Shown here: one piece after another, positions 52,842 through 63,875 of the stretch
Numbering within the stretch: position 1 is the stretch's first letter
Layout: each line of letters opens with the position of its first letter
DNA from: Cladosporium sp. IMV 00045
Taxonomy: Eukaryota > Ascomycota > Dothideomycetes > Cladosporiales > Cladosporiaceae
Assembly: GCA_001931905.2 (NCBI GenBank)
Contig: MSJI02000499.1
Span: 1-64,000, forward strand
Direction: 5' to 3'
Length of the DNA stretch: 64,000 bases
Made by a program: the position numbers and the translations under genes
The notes under the pieces: model-generated
Databases searched by the model: none
What the model was told of the DNA's origin: nothing
The model's input: the letters and a program-made list of their open reading frames with translations, nothing else

Positions 52842-55547
52842 CTAATCCCCATTTCCACCACCGCCCTTGCCATCCTTAACTCCCCAACTCAACCTCTCCG
52901 CCAACAGCCCCGCCACCTCCCCCTCACTCATCAATCCCCCATCCACATCCCTCCCCATCCTCCCCGCCAACCCCCCAATCAGCCCCCCAAACTCCTTACA
53001 CAACCCATCGAACCTCCCCTCCCACTCAACGAGCTCCTCCTCCCCACCCAAGCCACGCACAGCCTGCGCGGAAACCCTTACAACCAAGCCCGAAATCTGC
53101 TCAACCACGGCGCGCACCCGGTCGTGTTTGCGGCGCAGGAACATTTTGCTGCGGATGTCGTCGAGGCATGCTGAGTGCAGGTGCGTGAGAGTGGGGAGGT
53201 CTGCCGGGGTGTTGTTGGAAGATGGGGATTGAGATGAGGAGGGATCGAGGTTGTTGAGGCTTGAGGTGAAGTCAGCCCAGGCTTGCGAGATGACGGTGTC
53301 TGTGAAGTGGGAGAAGAGGGTTGTGGAGAAGTGGCGGGCTTTCCATGCGAAGCGGTGTAGGGTTGTTGTTGTGCTGGTGGGGTGGGGTGGTTTGTTCTTG
53401 CTGCAGAGCCGCGATGTGGCGTGCAAGACGCGCACGTGCATGAGGAGCGTGCGGAAGATGCTATCGTAGTGTTGCGTTATGGACGGGGGGAAGATGTCCG
53501 CCAGGGGCGCGGGGGGCGTGTACTGCAGGCGGAGGAAGTCGAGGGCGTAGATTGATGTGGGATCCATGACGCGGTCGATTTCGGCGTCGGTCAACTCGCG
53601 GATGGCGAAGCTTAGGCCGCCTGGGAGTTGGGGGTCTTTTTCTGTTTGTGACGTGGTGTAGGAGTCGGTGAGGACGTCGAGGAGGGTCAGGCGCAGCTCG
53701 GAGCTGGCGGGCGGCCAGCGCTGGCTTTCTCTGCTTCCTAGGCGGAGGCCCATGGTTTCGCTGGTGGGTATGTTTCCGCGCTTGCGCTCGGCGGATTGGA
53801 CGTCGTCGCTGAATAGAGCTGTAGTAAGGCGGGTCACGAAATCGCCGTTGCCGAAGAGATGATATGAGCGGTGGAGTTCGAGATGCGCGCGGAGGTTGTA
53901 GGTCTGGAATATGTAGCCCATCACTGCGTTGTTGACCAAAGTCGCTTGCACGTCTATGAAGGGTCGGAGAGGTGTCAATATGCTGTCGCCGATGTGATCG
54001 AGATCAGAAACCAAGGCATCTGTCGTGCCTTCGAGTGCAGTTCTCAATGCATTTTCAATGCCATTGTAGACGGTCGATGCCATCTCAAAATCTCGATCCT
54101 GAGGGAGTTCCGATTCATCAAATGACGGAAGAGCAAATGGATCTTCGGCCTCGTTACGTAGAGGGGCGCTTCCTTCCAGCGGCTCTGTAATCGTTGTATG
54201 TTGAGATTGTAGGCCATCTTGATAGCGATCCACCGCCTCTGACATATCAAGTTTGTACTTCTCTGCAATTTGGGCAACTTGATCGGACCGTGGCGCCTGT
54301 GATGCCTCCAACAAGTCATGACCAAGAAGCGTCCCATCATTCCTCGCCAGAGGATGATCGGGAACATGCTGCCGTAGAAGCCTGAAACTGCGTTTCACAC
54401 TGGAGACGATCCGGATGTCTTCTGAAGCAAGGAATCCCGCTTTGGCAGACGGGTCGGAAACGCCGGCCGGGTCTTCAAGTGCTGAGTCCTGCCCACGAGC
54501 ATGCAGACCAGGCAGCAAGCCCACATCTTCCGCGAGCCGTTGGAGCCAAGACATGCTCACTTGCGCCAACATTTCCCGCATGGCATTCGAAAGAAAGTGG
54601 CCACTTTCCACCAACAAAGTGACTTCATCTGATAGTGCAGAGATGACTGCCTCATCCGTGGTGAGACATGCCAAGCTCCTGGCACTTTTGCAGAGGTACA
54701 TCAGAATGGAAGATGGCTTTTCGATCAGCTGTTGCAGCTGTAGCAAAGATCGAACGAATGGTATTCGCTCGCAAATGTGACGTTCAAACTGGTCAAGCAC
54801 AGCGTTCACAGACCGCTTCAAGGCCACCAGCGCCGTGCAATCTCGGTGGCTTGTCTGATTCACAAAAGCGTTGAGTTCTCGAAAAGCATTGCCGATCTGA
54901 ACGAATGCAGTCGCAAGACTTTGCGAGCCGGAAAGACTGGCTCCAGAGAGGGCGACCTGCTCCAATGTTTGTATGAAAGATTTCTTTGTCGGGTCCCATT
55001 GGAAGAATGTAGATGACCGGCCTAGTACGAGACTGCAGCATGCTCGCAGTAGGATATCATGGGCAAGGACGCCAGCGGATTTCTCGTGGTGGCGAATGGT
55101 AGCGTCAAAGGCGAGGTCGCCTGCTTCCGAAATGTAGCGGGTGTTTGGTGGCTGCTCTGTTTGAAGCTGAAAAGCCTCCCAAGTGTGAAGATGAGGTCCA
55201 GCATCAAGCGGAGAGGGATCTCTGTCGAAGTCCCAGACATCATCTTCTCCAATTTCTGACGGCTGATCTGGTGTGGGCTCTCCAATCACTTGCTCTGGCT
55301 GCGCGTCATCCGTCACGCCCGGTTCAAGAGCAGCATCGAGAGAAACATCTTCCAATGGCGGAAGGCCGAAGTCGTCCGCCAATCCATCGAAAAGGGTCTC
55401 CTGTGCCTGTGACTCCGGAACCTCCAGCGATGATTTATAGTCTAAGCGCAAGTCGTCGAAGATGCTGTCCTGATGCCCGCCGTCGACGGTGAAAATTGAA
55501 GGTCGCCATAGCTCTTGAGAGCCGAACATTTTGAAGTCTTCCCCCAT
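52842..55547 (-). CDS. Gamma-tubulin complex component (Spc97/Spc98 family, GCP5/GCP6-like), 901 aa
   Basis: Intron-less frame. GCPs assemble the gamma-tubulin ring that nucleates microtubules at spindle pole bodies. The GRIP1-like half includes HEKSAGVLAHDILLRACCSL, FFQWDPTKKSFIQTLE and a long alpha-helical region; the GRIP2-like half includes LRAHLELHRSYHLFGNGDFV and IYALDFLRLQYTPPAPLADI, followed by YDSIFRTLLMHVRV, typical of the C-terminal gamma-tubulin-binding part. The acidic N-terminal 130 residues and the length fit the accessory GCP5/GCP6 class rather than core GCP2/GCP3. It converges on the Spo71-like gene with a 281-base spacer. Family call strong, subclass moderate. Confidence 0.82.
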   Translation of the reverse strand: MGEDFKMFGSQELWRPSIFTVDGGHQDSIFDDLRLDYKSSLEVPESQAQETLFDGLADDFGLPPLEDVSLDAALEPGVTDDAQPEQVIGEPTPDQPSEIGEDDVWDFDRDPSPLDAGPHLHTWEAFQLQTEQPPNTRYISEAGDLAFDATIRHHEKSAGVLAHDILLRACCSLVLGRSSTFFQWDPTKKSFIQTLEQVALSGASLSGSQSLATAFVQIGNAFRELNAFVNQTSHRDCTALVALKRSVNAVLDQFERHICERIPFVRSLLQLQQLIEKPSSILMYLCKSARSLACLTTDEAVISALSDEVTLLVESGHFLSNAMREMLAQVSMSWLQRLAEDVGLLPGLHARGQDSALEDPAGVSDPSAKAGFLASEDIRIVSSVKRSFRLLRQHVPDHPLARNDGTLLGHDLLEASQAPRSDQVAQIAEKYKLDMSEAVDRYQDGLQSQHTTITEPLEGSAPLRNEAEDPFALPSFDESELPQDRDFEMASTVYNGIENALRTALEGTTDALVSDLDHIGDSILTPLRPFIDVQATLVNNAVMGYIFQTYNLRAHLELHRSYHLFGNGDFVTRLTTALFSDDVQSAERKRGNIPTSETMGLRLGSRESQRWPPASSELRLTLLDVLTDSYTTSQTEKDPQLPGGLSFAIRELTDAEIDRVMDPTSIYALDFLRLQYTPPAPLADIFPPSITQHYDSIFRTLLMHVRVLHATSRLCSKNKPPHPTSTTTTLHRFAWKARHFSTTLFSHFTDTVISQAWADFTSSLNNLDPSSSQSPSSNNTPADLPTLTHLHSACLDDIRSKMFLRRKHDRVRAVVEQISGLVVRVSAQAVRGLGGEEELVEWEGRFDGLCKEFGGLIGGLAGRMGRDVDGGLMSEGEVAGLLAERLSWGVKDGKGGGGNGD

Positions 55548-55952
55548 TGATATTTCGTGTCAGAAAGTGTCAACATTTCATGTCATGACTATAAGATAGT
55601 GGGAGCCGTTTACAACATTGAGAATTGACCACGATGAAGTCGCGTTTGCGATGATTGACGATCAACGCGCGCCAGGATTCTTGGCGCCCGCCTGCGACGA
55701 ACTTCACGTTCCGGGCTGTGAGACATGCTGTCTCTCGCCACGTTTCTACCATCTTATGAGGAACGCCGATCATTCATACTATCATTATCAGAGGCAGGGG
55801 CAAAGATTGGGTCGTAATCGTAACGCTTGATTAAGCTACATGCTGCTCGCCATTTGAAGCAAGCTGTGGTATTGTGTATGTTTTGCCTCCTGGCATCTCG
55901 TTACACGGCTTCTCCGGCCCTTCCTCTCTGCCTAAACTTGAACAAATCGCAT
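55548..55952. other. Intergenic region
   Basis: About 400 bases between the GCP start and the X325 gene stop; both genes are on the minus strand. Nothing recognisable. Confidence 0.45.
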
Positions 55953-56660
55953 CTACAACAGAAGGCCAGCAGCCAAGGCTCCCATACCACCGATGAAGCT
56001 GCCCATTCCCAGAGTCTTCATGGCGCCTGCAGAGTCGGCAGAAGCTGTTTCGGCGGCAGCGGATTCAGTAGGCGTGGCAGAGCCGGATTCGGAGTGGCCA
56101 GAGTGATCCTCTTCGGTGGACACACCGTCGGTCCATTCTGCGGTGAAGCTGGAGCTGGAGTTGGAGCAGGCGTCGCCCAAAGTGTTGTTGGAGCCGGTGA
56201 CGAAGTTCACTGCTGCGCACTGATATGTTGTCAGTATTGGAGAGGGCAGATTTCAAGACAAGGAACATACCTGGTACAAGGTACCGTCGCCCGAGTAATC
56301 GATGACCTGAAGGATACCGGCGTTGCCAGAGAAGTTGCCGGGCGCGCTCAAGTAGTTGAGACAGAAGACGCCGAGACCCTCTGTGTTGACCGTTGAGAGG
56401 TTGGTCCAGGTGTAGGGTTCTTCGGTGTCGAGGGTGGCACGAAACTGCCAGTTGCCGTGTGGGTGCGAGCTCTGGATCTGCGCGGCGAAGCGATCGACTT
56501 GAACTTCTGGGCTGGAGTCGCTCACACTGACAGCCGCACCGCCGCAAGGCGCGTTGACCTCCTCTTCATCGAGGAAACCGGCGGTTGGAGGCCATTGCAG
56601 GACGAAGTGTGCGGAGGAAGTGGCGGCGACGGCCAAGGTGAGGAGTGTTTGAGAGAGCAT
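55953..56660 (-). CDS. GPI-anchored X325/BIM1-like copper-binding protein, 218 aa
   Basis: Model: complement(join(55953..56219,56271..56660)); one 51-base intron. An N-terminal signal peptide (MLSQTLLTLAVAATSSA) would be cut before His18, so the mature protein starts HFVLQWPP. An N-terminal histidine can form the copper-holding histidine brace seen in LPMO-like X325 proteins. FLDEEEVNAPCGG is the X325/BIM1 landmark and SHPHGNWQFRATLD a further conserved block. A Ser/Thr/Glu-rich stalk and a hydrophobic C-terminus (MGSFIGGMGALAAGLLL) indicate a GPI anchor. In Cryptococcus, Bim1 aids copper uptake at the cell surface; X325 proteins have not shown polysaccharide oxidation. Here the gene is divergent from a metalloreductase, consistent with copper handling. 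Confidence 0.87.
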
Positions 56661-57471
56661 GTTGTCGATTGTGCAGTCAGTGGAGGACTGTGTGAAGAAG
56701 CGGGTGATTGAGAGTCGCGAGGAGAGGTTGGTGCTCGGCAAGTGAAGGAGAATGTGCTATGTGTGAGTGCGAAGTGGCTTTTTTGCGATTGAGGCTGACT
56801 ATGATATAAATGTAGGCAAGCTATAGGGCAGATGAGCAGATATGAACTGTATGCCCCCACCGACAAGCGAGTAAATGAGGGTCCAATATCGACCTTCCGA
56901 ATCTATCAGCTCTAGCCTCGCCGGAAGGCCGAGACGGGTTTGCAGTGTCACAGATCCGCATTACACGAGCGTGATGGACCATGGATATTCTCTTTACTCC
57001 ATCGCATCCACGTTGCGCTTGCCGCACGAGGCCGAGACCCAGGGCAAGCCCAAAGCCAAAGCCAGCAACAGGTGAGAAAGCGCGCTAAGCCCCGCCCTGG
57101 TGAGCAGGTTTGCGAGAGTTATGCGGAGACTCTGGCAGCGACGGTCTCCTCGCCTCGCCTCGCCGTATCCATCATTGATCGATATTGAGCATGTTCACGG
57201 CTCGTCAATGCAAAGCCTAGGTCTGGGCAGTTTGTAGCATGTCGCCGGTCAAGTGTGTTCTTCACTCTTTCTTATACATCCCCGTTCCTTTCACTCACCG
57301 CCAAGGCCGCCACAATCCTCTGCTACTTTGTCCTTGTCGAGCGCCTCTCTTCGCTTACCTATAGCCGCCCGAAGCACGTCTCAGTCGTCACTGCAGATCA
57401 CACACAACGTTGGACACCTCAGACCGCGAGCTGCCGGGCCTCTGGCTCGCAGCAGAACAACAACCGCCATC
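56661..57471. promoter_or_regulatory. Divergent promoter: X325 protein / FRE metalloreductase
   Basis: An 811-base shared region. I looked for the Mac1-type TTTGCTC motif and found no exact copy. No coding frame is supported, although the reductase frame stays open upstream of its chosen ATG. Confidence 0.4.
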
Positions 57472-59394
57472 ATGAGCATGGGTGGCATGAGTATGGGCGG
57501 CATGAGTATGAGCATGGGCGGCATGTTCACGCCCACAAACACTGCCATCGCTCATGACTTCTGGTATATCATCGTCGCATGTGTCGGCTTGCTTACAGGC
57601 GTGCGATTGATCAACTGGTGGCAAAGCCGATCAAGGCAAGACGCACTCCACAAAGGTCGACAACTCGTTCCATCAAGACCTCGAACATATCTGGGTCAGG
57701 CCTATGCGACTGCCACAGCAGCCCTCAGAGAACTTGCCTATCCGCAACCTGTCTTCTTCACGGGCAAATTCAGCAAATTCTTCACTCCACCACCTTTGGG
57801 AAGATGTCTGCTCCTTGCGGTCTACTGGATTGTCATCCTCACCATGCTCTGGAGCAATACGATCCTCACCAAGAGCAGTCCCGAATACATCTACAAATGG
57901 GAGAAAGTCGGCTTTCGAGCTGCTTGGGTCACCGTCACCCAGATCCCGTTCATCTTTCTTCTGTCATGCAAATTCAATCCGATCAGCATCTTGACGGGCA
58001 TCTCTTACGAACGTCTCAACTGGTTGCACCGCTGGACGGCGCGTACAGTTTTTCTCACTGCCATCGTGCACTGGACTTTCTTCTTTCAAGAGTGGGTTGA
58101 GGCAGACTTCGTCAAGCTGCAAATGGAGATGATGCCCATGGTCAAATATGGCTTCGGTGCATGGGGCGTCATCACCTGGATGGTCCTTTCGGGCTTTGGA
58201 TACTTCAGAGCACTGAGCTATGAGCTTTTTGTTTTCCAGCACATCGTCGCTGCAGCGGTGTTGCTCTGGCTGGTCTTCATCCACGTTCCAGAATATGCTC
58301 GCTACAATGTTTGGATGTGCGTCGGATTTCTGGCGTTCGACTGGGGTTGTCGAATCATCTTCGGTTTCCTGCGGAATACACACCTGCTAGGCAAGCTGTC
58401 GATCAAGGCGCTGTCGATCAAGGCTCCAGGCTATTCGGCATCTGCGGAAAATCTGCCCAACAACATGGTCCGCTTGACTCTGGAGGACGTGGACTTTACT
58501 TGGAAGGCAGGACAGCACATCTACATCTCCATTCCCACGTTGAGGCCTTTCGAGCTTCACCCATTCACCATCGCCAATATTCCCAATCCCGAGGAAGCAT
58601 CTGGCGAGAGAAAAATGACCCTGCTCATCAAAGCGCACCACGGCTTCTCACGAAGTCTTCAAAAGGCAGCCACGAAAGACTCGCAGAATGAACGCAAACG
58701 AAGAGTCTTCCTCAATGGACCTTGGGGCATTCCACCGGACGTTCTTCACTACGAGACTGTAGTCTTGATAGCCTGTGCCAGCGGCGCTACTTTCATCGTA
58801 CCGATCCTCCAGAATCTAGTCGCCACAAGAGGCTGTGTGCAGAAGATTCACTTTCACTGGATTGTGCGCTCTCAACAAGACTTCGAGTGGTTCAGAGACG
58901 AATTATCAGCTGTCGACACAGCCGCGCGCTCAGCCGGTTTACATGTTGAAATGACAGTCCACGTAACCCAATCTTCATCCCCCGAGAACAGAGTCGATTC
59001 TCCAACACAACAAGATCCAGCGCCCACAAAAGCCTCATCAAACATAACCTACACCCAACAATCCTCAACCAACCCCTCCAGCTCCGCCAGCTCCACCCTC
59101 TCCAAGAACAACAACAACAACGAAAAATGCTCCCCCGCCGTGCAATCCCACGAACAAGCAGCAGCCCCACCCCAAGCGATCAACATGCGCTTCTCAGCAA
59201 GACCCCAAATCGAATCCCTGATCCGACCGCCCGTCGAAGCAGCCTTCGGCGAAACAGCCGTGGTGACGTGCGGCGGCGCGACCGTGACTGCGCAGGTGCG
59301 CACGTTCGTCGCCAGGTTGAGCGACGAGAGGGCTGTGCATAAGGGGACGGGGGCGCAGGGGATTTATCTGTTTACGGAGACGTATGGGTGGTGA
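57472..59394 (+). CDS. FRE-type ferric/cupric reductase with Met-rich N-terminus, 640 aa
   Basis: Plasma-membrane flavocytochrome that reduces Fe3+ or Cu2+ outside with NADPH electrons. Two bis-heme histidine pairs are seen: H186/H200 (LHRWTARTVFLTAIVHW) and H257/H271 (FQHIVAAAVLLWLVFIHVPE). The FAD motif HPFT is at 363-366, and NADPH motifs are GPWG (416-419), CASGAT and the C-terminal VTCGG. A Ser/Asn/Gln-rich insert of about 70 residues sits inside the NADPH lobe. The chosen start at 57472 gives MSMGGMSMGGMSMSMGGM, a methionine-rich repeat like the metal-binding ectodomain of CTR copper transporters; the frame stays open upstream to 57253 but that part is unlike the family. No introns. Its divergent neighbour is a copper protein. 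Confidence 0.88.
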   Translation: MSMGGMSMGGMSMSMGGMFTPTNTAIAHDFWYIIVACVGLLTGVRLINWWQSRSRQDALHKGRQLVPSRPRTYLGQAYATATAALRELAYPQPVFFTGKFSKFFTPPPLGRCLLLAVYWIVILTMLWSNTILTKSSPEYIYKWEKVGFRAAWVTVTQIPFIFLLSCKFNPISILTGISYERLNWLHRWTARTVFLTAIVHWTFFFQEWVEADFVKLQMEMMPMVKYGFGAWGVITWMVLSGFGYFRALSYELFVFQHIVAAAVLLWLVFIHVPEYARYNVWMCVGFLAFDWGCRIIFGFLRNTHLLGKLSIKALSIKAPGYSASAENLPNNMVRLTLEDVDFTWKAGQHIYISIPTLRPFELHPFTIANIPNPEEASGERKMTLLIKAHHGFSRSLQKAATKDSQNERKRRVFLNGPWGIPPDVLHYETVVLIACASGATFIVPILQNLVATRGCVQKIHFHWIVRSQQDFEWFRDELSAVDTAARSAGLHVEMTVHVTQSSSPENRVDSPTQQDPAPTKASSNITYTQQSSTNPSSSASSTLSKNNNNNEKCSPAVQSHEQAAAPPQAINMRFSARPQIESLIRPPVEAAFGETAVVTCGGATVTAQVRTFVARLSDERAVHKGTGAQGIYLFTETYGW

Positions 59395-60047
59395 TGTAAT
59401 CATGGCGGGTTGGTGTTGGGGATGTGTTTTCTGTTAGAAGTTATGATGATGGATGTGAGGGATCTTAGTCTGGTATACTCTCGAATGTGCATATGATGAT
59501 ACATGAAGCTTCTTCCAATTTGCCTTTGATTCCAATCATTCCAATTTCCCCTTTCCCCCTTCCCACTGTTGCTTCTCTTTTTCCCGCTCAAGAACTTTGC
59601 ACGGAGTCGCGCTGGTTGTGCGCACTCTACATCCTTGAATGGCCCTTGTCGTAGAAACATGAAGTATTTTTGCTGTGCAAGACCTTGTTGCGTTGCAATC
59701 TCGATACCAAGATAGTGAGGCCTCGATTATCTTAAAAGATTCTTAAAAAAGGAATTCTGCACGACGGAAAGCCATGGCGAGAAGGCTTTCTTTCATATCC
59801 ATAGAAAAGAGAAAAGAAAAAAAAAGAAGAAAAGGAAAAAGAAAAAGAAAGCAAGCAAGCAAGCGATATTGGCAGGATATAAAAGCGATATAAAAACTAG
59901 AACTCAGTATGAATATCGGGCCCCTCCTCAAAGAACATCCTCATAAACTCGTCCCAAAGCCCAAAACCCTTCCATCTCACATAACCGCGTATCGACATAT
60001 CCCCCTTTCCCCTAAACATGATAGAAAACAATATGTACCAGATCACT
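59395..60047. other. Convergent intergenic region with low-complexity tract
   Basis: About 650 bases between FRE and PLD 3' ends. It includes a 49-base purine-only tract. No gene is supported. Confidence 0.5.
59803..59865. repeat. Purine-only tract (59803-59851) followed by an AAGC tandem repeat
   Basis: An uninterrupted A/G run of 49 bases, then about four AAGC units. Simple sequence, likely variable in length. Confidence 0.8.
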
Positions 60048-63000
60048 CTAGGTGTAAACACTCTCCGTATAAGCATTAACCTGCAACCCCCTCTCCGCCA
60101 TATTCGCATCGCGCAAAAACTCCAACGGCATCCAGACCAAATGCCCCTTGATCTTATCCAGCTCCTGCCTCACAACCTCAACGGGCTGGAAAACATCATA
60201 AAGGTGCCCCGCCTTGCGCGACCCCTTCGCGCCCAGGAAAGCGTCATAGTCCTCGAAACTCTTGACGTTGTCGTCCGGATCCGCGTGGAACAGATGGCGG
60301 AACACCTTGGTGTTCGTCGTGGCGCGCGACGTCCACATGTCCCAGAGCTCGTCGCTGAGCGGGTCCCCGACGAGCGCGTCGTGCGCGTCGCCGCCGTCCC
60401 AGACGTTCTCGCCGTCGCCGGGGGGTTGGGCGTTGGGGTCGTCGTGGGCGTCGAGCGGTTGCGCGGGGAGGAGGCCCAGGTGCTCGCGCCAGAGCATGCG
60501 GCGCAGGGTGGCGGCGTGGAGGCCGGCGGTGAAGGGTTGTCCATTCATGAGGGAGGGGAGAGGTTGGGTGTCTTCCATTACGATGGCGAGTTCGCTGTCG
60601 TGGAAGCCGAGTTGCGAGCGGTCGTTGATGTTGCTGCTGCCGCAGATGGCGATGCGGTCGTCGACTAGGAGGAGCTGGGAGGGGTGGGTTAGTTGGTTGA
60701 GTGGTGTTGGGGAGTGGTGATGGGGAGGTGCTTACCTTGCCGTGGATGTACAGTTCTTCCTGGATGAAGTTCTCCTTCTCCTGCTCGCGCATTTCTTCGA
60801 GCTCGTCTTCCCCGACATCTTCGGTGAGCGGTTCACGACCAGCCCACGTCTCTTCGGACGGCTTGGGCTCGTCAAGCATGGCATCCTTGGCGATGGAGTC
60901 GACACTCTCATGCTTCGTGTCTTTGCCACCACCAGTGCGGCCCGGGTCCTCACCATGTTCACGTGCGTCGCCGTAGTTCTGCTTCGCCTCTTTGCGCTTC
61001 TCCTCGAATTGACGCTTGCGCTGCTTCATGCGCCTCTTCTCCTGTCTCGCCTGGTCTTCGTCCTCGTACTCGCCATCGCTAGATGAGCTGCCACCCTCGC
61101 CATCCGCGCCGTGGACACCACTGCTCATGATCTCCTCTGCCTGCGCACGCTGGACTTCATGATACTTGACACCACTCTCTTCTTCCTGCTTCTTCAGGGA
61201 GGGAGTCTTGTTGATTCTGTCATAGCTTCGAAGGTTGAACACAAAGACGTACTGTGTTGGGTCGTAACCGGCGGCTCTAATCTTACCGAAGATTGATTCC
61301 TCGCCACGGTTGATAGACTTGTACTGGTAGTCCATGATCGCACGAGTTCCCGTAGCAGCGTCGTCGCGCAAGTCACCAGCAAAACCAGGAATGGCGGGAA
61401 TCAAAATAATGACCTTGAACTTGCGGCCCTCCTTGGCAGCGCGAATGCATGCATCAGCAATCGCTCCACCGATCTGGTTGTGCACGGGGGCTTGATTCTC
61501 GCCAGTCGCAGTGATGAAGAACTGGTTCTCGATGTAGACATAGTGCTGAGCACCACGGATGACCTGACAGTAAGCGTTCTGGATACTTTGCTCGGTGAGA
61601 ATGCCACTAGACCAGTCGGCAGAGCTTCGTACAAGCTGAGCATGCAGGGATCCATACCCTTGACTGGGCAGAGTAGACCCCTCAGCATCCAGGATATTGG
61701 AAGTGTATGCTGCCGTCTTCGCTGGCTTGCCACCAGAAGCGGTGATCATGCCCTCCTTGCTAGCGTTGTTGCCGGTGTGGTGAGCGTTCTCTTGACGGTT
61801 GACGTTCTCCTTCTCCAGATCGGAAGATGTCTCAGGAAGACCGTCTTTGCCCTTGCCGAAGTGAGGCATGTGAAGGTGGTGATCATCCATGTTCTTCTTG
61901 ATTCTATTCTTGGTGTGTTGCAGCTCGGTGTAGCCATGCTCATCGACTCCTTCGGGCGCATCATGGAAGTCCTCGGGGGTTGCACCACCACTCGCATCGT
62001 AAGAGAACGGGCTCGCTGCCTTGTTTCTAATAGTGGTGAATGGATGGTGCACGTAGTCTCCTACCGGGTGTTTTGGCCTTTGTACACCAATCAGGTCCTC
62101 ATCTTCGCCAGTGCGGCCTGACAAAGTCAGCCAGTCATAGCGTTCATCGCGCTTGTACTTGTCGCGTTTGCAGAAATTCCAACGCAGGACAAAGTGTTCG
62201 GCAATGTCGTAAATGCAAGGTCCGATGACTCCCATGGCCACGTCGTGCCACGGCATGCGGCCATACTCTGCCTTGGAGAGCTCGTTGGTCTTCCAGTCCT
62301 CGACAGATTGGAAGTCCATGATACGGTTGTTGTTGAAGTCCTGTCCCGGAAAAACCTCATTCTGAACGCCAGCCGGGTGAGCGTCCGACAAGGGGTGCTG
62401 CTTCGAGTCCCAGCGGCCAAAGCAAAGATCTAGTCCTCCAATGAAAGCCAGATCGTAATCGATGACGATGAACTTTTCGTGATGAGCCCAGTAGAAAGTC
62501 ATATCACCTGCGTTCTCGAAGACATTGTGGTCCGGGTGGCGCATGACGCGAATGTTTCCAAATCCCGGCTCGCCCTCTTTAATGAGAGTGTGGAAAGCAT
62601 TCTTGGTGTGGGCGGAGTTACAAGTAATCGCAGCAGCGACTTCCTTGTAGACGATAATGTAGATCTTGACGCCTCGCTCTGCGGCACGCTTCAAGACCTT
62701 GTCGAGACGCCATTCCTGAGTGAAGTATGGAGGACGTCTCAGGAATAACTCCGGGCTGATCCACCAGTCTGCCAGATAGATGACCTCCTTGGCTCGTTCA
62801 AGGGCGACAGAGACGGCATGGAAGTAGTCGCGGCCGTCAATGTACCACTTGATCTTGTTGCCGTCACGCTCTGGGGCGAAAGACTGGAATCTGTGGCCCT
62901 CGGCAATAGCGGTGCGTTTGGCGTCGGTGCGCTGCTCGTGCTCCTCGTCGTGGCGATGGTTGGTGTTGATCAGGTTCTGGAACTTGCCAATGCGATGCTT

Positions 63001-63177
63001 GAGGTGGATGGCTCCGACCTTGGCATCGTACAAGTGGGTATCTTTGAGCTTGCCTCTGAGTTTGCCCATGAACCCGGTGCTCTCCTTGTCTTCAGATTCA
63101 GCGCGACGAGCATTGTTCTCCGGCGTACGCTGCTCGGAAGCGTCGCTAACGTGGCTGGTGTTTCCTATGATCCCCAT
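60048..63177 (-). CDS. Phospholipase D (HKD family) without PX/PH domains, 1,022 aa
   Basis: Model: complement(join(60048..60674,60736..63177)); one 61-base intron. It hydrolyses phosphatidylcholine to phosphatidic acid and choline. The first HKD motif is H233-x-K235 in AHHEKFIVIDYD; the second is H812-G-K814 followed across the intron by LLLVD (Asp819), then GSSNINDRSQLG. Other PLD blocks: YLADWWISPELFLRRPP, the YIENQFFI segment and MPWHDVAMGVIGP. A charged Glu/Lys/Arg-rich insert of about 140 residues precedes the second HKD. The N-terminus has no PX or PH domain, unlike yeast Spo14, so membrane targeting must differ. I chose ATG 63177 (MGIIGNTSHVSD); an in-frame ATG at 63213 adds 12 residues. 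Confidence 0.9.
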
Positions 63178-63875
63178 CGCAGCGGCACTTGTGGTTCCCT
63201 TTGGATTGCACAAGAACCTGGAGAGCGGTCTGCGGTTGTCGGGTAGTGCGGTCTTGACGGTCGCCGCGGAAATAAATTGAAGTGCGGGCGACGCAGTGAA
63301 GTTGTAGTAGTTGGCAGGCCAATGCTCGAAACTGGGTACGTACCAACTGCTCTCTCAGCCTTGATGATCGATCCACTCGCCCCGCGCAACGTGCGTCATC
63401 CTAGGGCTGCATGGTGGGCTGTCACAAGGGAAAAGACTCTACCACCACATCTTGGATATCCAGGAATAGGGTTGTCCGGTTTTTCAGATCGGTGTATTCC
63501 GCTTTGAGTGTGCTCGTATTTCAATTACCGCTATGTTCTCGAGTAAGTTACCCTTTGGAGCCATTTTCCGGCTTACGTTTATCAGGATACAGGTCTGGAA
63601 CGACTTTCCAACTTTGCGACATCCTGCAAGGCGACGTCATGACGTGCGTGTTCTAAATTGTCTCAACAATTAATTGTCTTCGAGATATGCTGCACAAATT
63701 CCAGGTATTCGTGGTGCATGTATGGAACTTATTGAACAATTGAGCTTGAACATTTGAGAAGAACTGGTAATTTGCTGCTAAGACCTTTCCGCTCTCAATC
63801 ACGAAGCACAGTCATTAGAAGCCTCACGACCGAACAAAGCCAGCTCAAGAAACGCACAAGACCAAGACCACTACC
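63178..63875. other. Upstream region of phospholipase D
   Basis: About 700 bases, no supportable gene. Both flanking genes are on the minus strand. Confidence 0.45.

Noticed and set aside
61480..62121. Plus-strand frame of 213 codons inside the PLD gene
   Set aside because: Antisense to HKD-containing coding sequence; hydrophobic product results from codon complementarity.
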